NCBI GenBank assembly: GCA_015183035.1
Contig: JACZZP010000012.1
Span: 2,232,001 to 2,296,000 of the forward strand
Direction: 5' to 3'
Length of the DNA: 64,000 nucleotides
Origin: Meloidogyne chitwoodi
Lineage: Eukaryota > Nematoda > Chromadorea > Rhabditida > Meloidogynidae
Shown: one piece after another, positions 58,254-64,000 of the stretch
Position numbering within the stretch: position 1 is the first letter of the stretch
How the letters are laid out: each line of letters starts with the position of its first letter
The notes under the pieces: generated by a model
Seen by the model: only the letters and a program-made list of their open reading frames with translations
Databases searched by the model: none
Told to the model about the DNA's origin: nothing
Position numbers and translations under genes: made by a program

Positions 58254-60666
58254 ATGCAAAATCAGCGGCGACACCAACAGATTGAGCAAATTGAAATTAT
58301 TGAGCGAACTGTGGAGGAAGGCAGCCGGTCTGTCCTTTTTTTACTTTACCATTTATAAAAATAATTTTTTAATTTAGGCCACTTACTTCAACTGGTCAGT
58401 TTTAATTTGTTACAACTAATTAAGATGAGTGAAATTTTGCTTCGACTAATTTTCATTATAACTTTTTCCCTTAATCTTTTGCAGAAGCGTTTGCCTTTCA
58501 ACCCGTTTCCTCGATAAGGGAATCAACAGAAAAATTCATCTCCACTGGTGCTAGCGGAAATGATATAGAACGAAGGTACTTATACTTACATTTATAAAAA
58601 TTTATTAAAATTTTAGATTCAATTTTACAAATGAACGAGATGCAGGACGTGATCCATCACTGCTCTACAGCCCATCTGTTGGTGGATTGTCACAACCTTC
58701 ATTATTTTCTTCGCCCCCGATTCATCAGTCAACACCAGAACGTTCAACTTCAGTCAATCAAATTGGATATGATATTAATGAAGTGCAAACTAATGGTTGA
58801 AATTTTATTAAAATTTGATTTTAATTTTTCCGTAAGCGAGTACGGCACGAATTGTGGAAATGCATGGAGCTGGTAAAGTAGCTGGTCAATTACAAAGCAG
58901 TCCTCCCGGTATACTCAAGCATACTCAATTTGTACCTACTGAAGGATCATGGCGTAAAAGTCCGACATCTGAAAGGTTTTTATATGTTTAATATTCATAC
59001 TAATTGTTTTAGCTCTGTCCAACGTAAAGACAGTTATAGACGGATCCAAGAATTCCCTCATAATGTTTCGTACGAGGTTTGGAATTATTATCTCATTCGA
59101 ATAAATGATAAAAATGTTTAGCAACAGTTAAATGTATCCACAATTTCTGATCGATCTAAAAAAGTAGCAGATTGGACTTTAAAAATTCTTGGACTTGGAA
59201 AACATAAACAAATAAGTGGAGGAGGTGGTTCACTCGACAGATTGAAAGGATCAATTATAGAATTGAATAGACAAATAAGGTTACTTTTAAGATATCAGGA
59301 TTAAATCAAAATTAATTTTTAAGAGATGGTGAATGGTCACCTCGTCTTGTGGCTATTTTAATTTTTGCATTTCTTCTTCTACTTATCCTACTTTTGCTTT
59401 TTTGGTTCGTTTTTTCATCACTTTTCCTCTCAAAGTCTGCTTTTTCCTTTTGGCTATATCCTCCTATTTGTGAAGAATGTCAGCGACAAACTGGTTCGAG
59501 TAAACAACCTAGCAGACTCTATGTTCATTTGCATAGTTCCGCACAATTTCATTTTGAATTGGTTGGTAGTTCTCCATTCAAATCAAATAGTTTTACCGCT
59601 GTTGACTTCGAAACGGTATTTGATTTACTTATTATTTAGAGATAGTTGGGATATGATTCCAGTTCTATATTTGATTTTTTGCTTGATTATTTATCTTATA
59701 AAATCTTAGTGCCACCAATTAACTGATTTAGTTTACTTCACCTTGATTTAAAGGGATACATTGCCATCGCTGATCATTCTTTAACTGACAGTAATGGAAG
59801 GCATACCGTTTGTTTTATAATGCAATTGGATACAAGTGCATTACCAGACATGGATACACTGAAGGATGCATTGAAAAGGACATTTCAAGAGGTTTTTGAA
59901 AACTTTAACTTATATATTTTTAGCAACAAGTAATGCCACTTAGCTCTGAAATCCTGAGCTTGAGCATTTATTTTACATTAATTTGAAATTTTATATCCTA
60001 CATTTTTAGGTACACGCTCAATTTGGTTGGCAGGAATATTGGTAAGGGTTAATTTTATTTTTTACAACTTTTTAAAGGCAATTCACGCTAGAACGTGTAG
60101 ATCAATCATTTACCTTGGGAAAATTTAACGATAGGATCGAGGATTGCCAAAATGTTCAGTGGTATCTACTTAAACATTCTCTTTATACAAACGGTTTTTA
60201 CAATATTTTCCTTTGTTTTATATAATTTTTAGATGAATCATGTTCTTATTGTTATGATTTCTGTCTACCCGATTATGCTGTATAAATATTTAAGTTTATA
60301 AAAATAATTAAAAACATTGAGGTACTTCGTCGGCAAAAATATGAGGATGAGGTCTCAATTGGAGTACGCAGACTAAATTGCTTCAGGTTTTCTCTTAAAA
60401 TACAAAAATGTTTATTCATGTTTTCTAGCGATTAGGTTTTCTCTAATTGTAAGAACCATATCGATCTGGGCATAAATTCTACACTTTTAATCATTTTAAC
60501 TAATTAAATTTGCAGACTCTACATTCCAGAATGGTCAAAATTTCAAACGGATGTAGCTGGAGGTCATTTTGTGTATCCTGTAAATCAGCCACAAAATACA
60601 CAAAGAGATGAAAATGGAAATTGGGCAAACTGGAAATATACACCACAGCAACAAAATATAACATAG
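58254..60666 (+). CDS. Type II membrane protein with BRICHOS-like ectodomain
   Basis: About eleven exons, near 500 residues. A Ser/Pro-rich cytosolic N-terminus (MQNQRRHQQIEQIEIIERT...; RKDSYRRIQEFPHNVSYE) precedes one strong transmembrane helix (LVAILIFAFLLLLILLLLFW). The ectodomain contains GYIAIADHSLTDSNGRHTVC, then FIMQLDTSALPDMDTLKDAL, which resembles the BRICHOS core (a Cys, then LD..ALP...L), and later ESCSYCYDFCLPDYAVEVLR. BRICHOS proteins are type II membrane proteins, often cleaved, whose domain acts as an intramolecular chaperone. The match is by pattern, not confirmed. The C-terminus is hydrophilic and Gln-rich. Confidence 0.6.
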
Positions 60667-60857
60667 CAGAGATTTTGAGTAATTTAAGTTTTTCTTTCTA
60701 CTTATATATGTGTATTTATAAATAAATTTACTTCAGTTTTTTTTAATTTTATTCATATATATTTATTTGTTTATATTTTAATCTTTCTTAAACTAATTTT
60801 TAATTTAATTTAGATTCAACTTATTTAAATTTTTTTAAAGATGTTATTGGCATCAAT

Positions 60858-61740
60858 TTGAAAATTTTCCAATTATTATTTATTTTTAACTCAAAGTTTG
60901 GTTCCTTCAAAATCAAAATTTTGTTTAATCAAAGCCAACTGAAAAGACTTGGAATTATTAGAAGTTTTGCTTCTGCTGAGAGCTCAAACAATGCAGATCA
61001 CGACAAGCTTTTTAAAAAAATTGATTTGGAAGTGAGAGGACATGATCAAGAAGTTCTTCCATCGTACATTGCGGGTACTTACGTATTATCCCTACGCACT
61101 TTTGCGGACAAAGTTTTTGCGGACAAATTTATTTATTTATATAAAACAATTACAAAAAATCAATCCAATGCCCAATATTTTCCCCAAGCAAGTATAATTT
61201 CTTCAAAAACGTCTCCATCACCAATCATTTTCCTCCACATAAACTCAGCAAAATAACTATCTAAATGATGACGTGCTGTACCTCGATGCTTCTTATTACG
61301 CCATTTGGCACTGCCCCACATCCTTTCCACTTTTTGAGTATTACATCCAGTTTCGGGGTCTACGAAGTTGTACCTAAACAAAGTTTGGTATTCCCAATGT
61401 TTTCAATTTTAAAAAATAACTACGCTTACTTGTGGTTGACTTTGAAATGTTCAAATCCAGCTTCCTCGATACCACGATCTTGTAAGAATTCGATGGCATC
61501 TTTTTCAGTTGTTGGCAAATCCCAAATTTTCATTATAAAAAAATAGCTAATAAACTGTAATAGAAATGGTAAAATAACATTTATTCTTAACTTTCATATT
61601 TATTATCCATCAAATTTAATTTTGAATTTGAGTGACAACTATATTTGAAGGAAGGAGGAAAATAAATAAATTTGTCCGCAAAAACTTTGTCCGCAAAAGT
61701 GCGTAGGGATAATACGTAAGTACCCATTGCGTTTGTTAAT
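60858..61740 (+). pseudogene. MRPS10 5' exon interrupted by a Merlin-type transposon
   Basis: The frame through 60895-61073 reads ...RSFASAESSNNADHDKLFKKIDLEVRGHDQEVLPSYIA, matching the N-terminal part of mitochondrial ribosomal protein S10 after its targeting region (split here by description only). The coding line is broken at 61074 by an inverted-repeat element and resumes at 61732 as FVN before a GT donor. No in-frame ATG is visible: ATG at 60841 is in another frame and soon hits a stop. The MRPS10 C-terminus appears in copy 1 of the pseudogene block (15050-15194) with a stop. Probably a nonfunctional copy; an intact gene should exist elsewhere. Confidence 0.7.
61074..61724 (-). mobile_element. 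Merlin-type DNA transposon, internally deleted
   Basis: Perfect inverted repeats of about 60 bp (GGTACTTACGTATTATCCCT.. at 61074 and the reverse complement ending at 61724) are flanked by the direct repeat CATTGCG (61067-61073 and 61725-61731). Minus-strand frames encode transposase fragments: KIWDLPTTEKDAIEFLQDRG near the start, and NFVDPETGCNTQKVERMWGS with RHHLDSYFAEFMWRK at the end. These are the N- and C-terminal landmarks of the IS1595/IS1016-like DDE transposase found in Merlin elements. The middle, with most catalytic residues, is missing. Merlin normally makes 8-9-bp duplications; only 7 bp match here. Confidence 0.85.
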
Positions 61741-61850
61741 TAATGTTAGTTTATTTTTTTAATTTTTGAGACCTAATTTATCCTTTCGGTTAATTTTTGA
61801 ATTTTTTTATTATCCTTTTGAAGAAAATTTTATGTTTTTTTAGTGTACTC

Positions 61851-61920
61851 GTTGTGGTGTAGTCAGTTAGGCGATAGTTTTGTTTATTTTAGGTTTGGGT
61901 TCGAATCTCAATGTGAGAAA
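61851..61920 (+). repeat. tRNA-like segment
   Basis: An A-box-like TGGTGTAGTCAGTTAGG and a B box GGGTTCGAATCTC at tRNA spacing, between the MRPS10 exon and copy 2 of the duplicated block. Acceptor pairing is weak. Confidence 0.5.
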
Positions 61921-62013
61921 ATAATTTTATTTTTACAAAGAATTTTTAATAAGTTCTTTAATGGCTTCTTTTTATAATTAAAAGAAAAAAATACTTGGAA
62001 AAATTTAAAATTT

Positions 62014-64000
62014 TTAATTATAAAATGTTTTCTTTTAATTTAATTTTTTACAATACTTAGAATTGATTCATTATTGGAGGCATTGGGAACTTGGAATGCC
62101 AGAAAATAATCTAGAATTTTCTTTTTGGAATTTTGATGCTGCTCATTATTCTTGTTTATCAGTTTTCTTTTTAAATTTAAATGTTTTTTATTTATTTTTA
62201 TATCCAGCAATTTTAACTGAATTTTTCCAGGATTAAGTTAAGAAGGTTAAACTGGACTCTGAAGAAAGCTGTGAATCACTTTGGTTTATTTTTAATTTTT
62301 ATTTTTTTACTCAAAAAATATTTCTAACATTTTCTGAATTTTAGTAGTAGGATTTAAGGATAAATTAGAGGTTTTTTTAATATTTTATATTTTTTTAAGA
62401 AAATGTCTTCTCAAAATGGCTTATTCATGGAGATTTGACTATTACTTCGAATGTTTTGGTTAAAAATCTGGAAAATGTATAGTGATGAAGAGGAAGAAAA
62501 TAATGATGCTAATGAGGATGAAGATTCTTTTTCTTCTTGTGATGACAAAGGTTTACTTTTTTCTTTCTAATGTCGAGGGTCAACGTTTTTGTATAAAAAC
62601 TTTAGGTTCTTTGGACAATTTTGTAATTTTATTGACAAGGGTCATTTTAAGAAGATTAACATTTATTTTCTCAAATTTTGCTCTAATAATATTAGAATTA
62701 AAGCCAGGACTGATACAAGATATAGGTATATTTTTAAATATATATTGATTAAGCCTAAGTCAGACTAATTAAATCTAACTGTAATACGGTGTTAATCTTC
62801 TGAAGCGATTATTTACTTTTTGTCTCTGTAAACGCTATTTCTCAAATTTTCTATGTATCAGCAATTATTTCGTGTCAATACATTTCGTCAACAGAAGTTT
62901 CACGACATTTTGTCCCAACAGCAAAAAATCGTAACTTGTACGAACGAAATGTAGTTTTTTGCCGTAGAGACGAAATGTCGTGCAATAGAGTAGCACGAAA
63001 TGTACATGAGTATTTTTCAGTCATTATTTACTTTTTATCTCTTCCTACACTATTTCTCAAATTTTCTATGTATAATTTCTTTTATTATTAAGAGGAATAT
63101 TTTTACGAAAAGGTCATCTCAATACCGCTATCTCAGTACCAATAATTTTTCCTTAATTTTATATTCTTTTTTAATTTTTCGAACTTTTAAATGTTTTTTT
63201 TAATTTATTATTTTTTTTTTTAGCAAATACTGAAGAACAACATCTAATTAATGGCCAAATTGAATCATCTAAAGATTTCTATTTGTAAATGAAAAACCTT
63301 TATTCAACGCTGAAGCTCGTTTATTTTCTTGTGCTTATTTAAATCGTCCTGCATTAATGAAAGAACGTTTTGAGAAGAAGTATAGACATCCCGAATTGGA
63401 TAAAAGGTTAGCTAAAGAAAGAATAAAAATTGAAGTGAAACCAATTCTTAAATGTCAAGAGGTTTTAATTCTTAATTATATTTTTTAAAAGATAGAAATT
63501 CCTACCTCTTTCTATTGATTTTGTTGATTTTAATAAAAATTTATTAATTTATGAAAGAATTATTTGTGATAATAATAAGATGTTAGTTTAAGAATTTAAA
63601 TAAAATTTAATGAAATTGAATAACATTCTTTTTTAAGTGTTCCAACTGCAAAAAAATTTCTGGATGAATTACAACAAAACTAGCAAGGATGAATTTGAGG
63701 TTTTTTTATTATAAATTTTTTTTTAATATTTTATATTTTTTTAAGAAAATGTCTTCTCATTTTGGACATAAACTTGGCACAATAATTCAGAATATGCATT
63801 AAATGGCCTTATTCCTGGAGATTTGACTACTTTGAATGTTATGGTTAAAAATATGGAAAATGTAAGGTTAAATTTTTTAAGAAATTTTCCTTAAGGTTAG
63901 GGGAACAGTGAATACTTTTTTTCTTAATTATATAGTCAATAAAATAAGTATTTAATATAATGTTCTAGTTGGTGTAATGGTTAAACCTTAGTCTTGGCTG
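62014..64000 (+). repeat. Duplicated block, copy 2 (cut by the window end)
   Basis: Near-identical to 12795-14781. It lies downstream of the MRPS10 5' exon, whereas copy 1 ends in the MRPS10 C-terminal exon, so this locus may be the older arrangement. Confidence 0.93.
62060..64000 (+). pseudogene. Bud32/TP53RK pseudogene (copy 2, partial)
   Basis: Same exon fragments as copy 1. The kinase N-lobe exon (about 63270-63461) is better preserved here: NAEARLFSCAYLNRPALM, then EKKYRHPELDKRLAKERIKI in one frame, with a TAA just upstream. The shared stops after DELQQN and the HGDLT-like exons (near 62420 and 63820) are kept. Because both copies share the same defects, the gene was dead before duplication. 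The IDFGLS and MRPS10-like end lies beyond the window. Confidence 0.78.

Overview
The window looks like nuclear DNA of a nematode, most likely a plant-parasitic tylenchid similar to Meloidogyne (inference). By eye it is about three quarters A+T. Most introns are 40-100 bp, begin GTTTTTTT and end in T-rich ..AG, and several first exons follow a T-rich AG that could accept a trans-spliced leader. Protein families fit an animal, and one gene resembles nematode secreted families.

Layout: an ARAP-type PH/RhoGAP/RA/PH gene (+, 158-3496); a MEIOC homologue (+, 6064-8501); a SWEET sugar transporter (+, 9290-10226) followed by a NAT9 acetyltransferase (+, 10532-11248); an unrecognised two-helix membrane protein (-, 11421-12505); a decayed Bud32/TP53RK plus MRPS10 chimera inside a large duplicated block (12795-15194); a repeat zone (15195-16467); a cyclic-nucleotide-gated channel subunit (-, 16468-20670); Orai with two alternative N-termini (-, 21792-25970); PI4KA (-, 26348-35137) with CMC2 just upstream (35301-35723); a Rac GTPase (-, 36390-37308); a cluster of inverted-repeat transposons including a decayed Mutator-like element (37510-39440); COG7 (+, 39560-42408) convergent with an unrecognised signal-peptide/TM protein (-, 42548-44120); about 6 kb of gene-poor DNA with a 31-bp satellite; a nematode secreted/TM protein (+, 50039-51634); a nested pair of inverted-repeat transposons (51886-53202); CUEDC1-like (+, 54176-55178), PHF5A (+, 55990-56401), RPL17 (+, 56551-57363), a BRICHOS-like type II membrane protein (+, 58254-60666), an MRPS10 exon broken by a Merlin-type transposon (60858-61740), and a second copy of the Bud32 pseudogene block running off the end (62014-64000).

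The genes are mainly housekeeping or signalling functions with no shared pathway. Two close same-strand pairs (PHF5A-RPL17, CMC2-PI4KA) are operon candidates. The most unusual content is mobile: three inverted-repeat elements whose ends are built from reiterated short motifs, one with a perfect 10-bp target duplication and one nested inside another; two copies of a chimeric pseudogene block about 49 kb apart; two distant satellites sharing a core; and at least seven degenerate tRNA-like segments. Exon models were assembled by eye from reading frame, GT/AG and phase, so single boundaries may be off.
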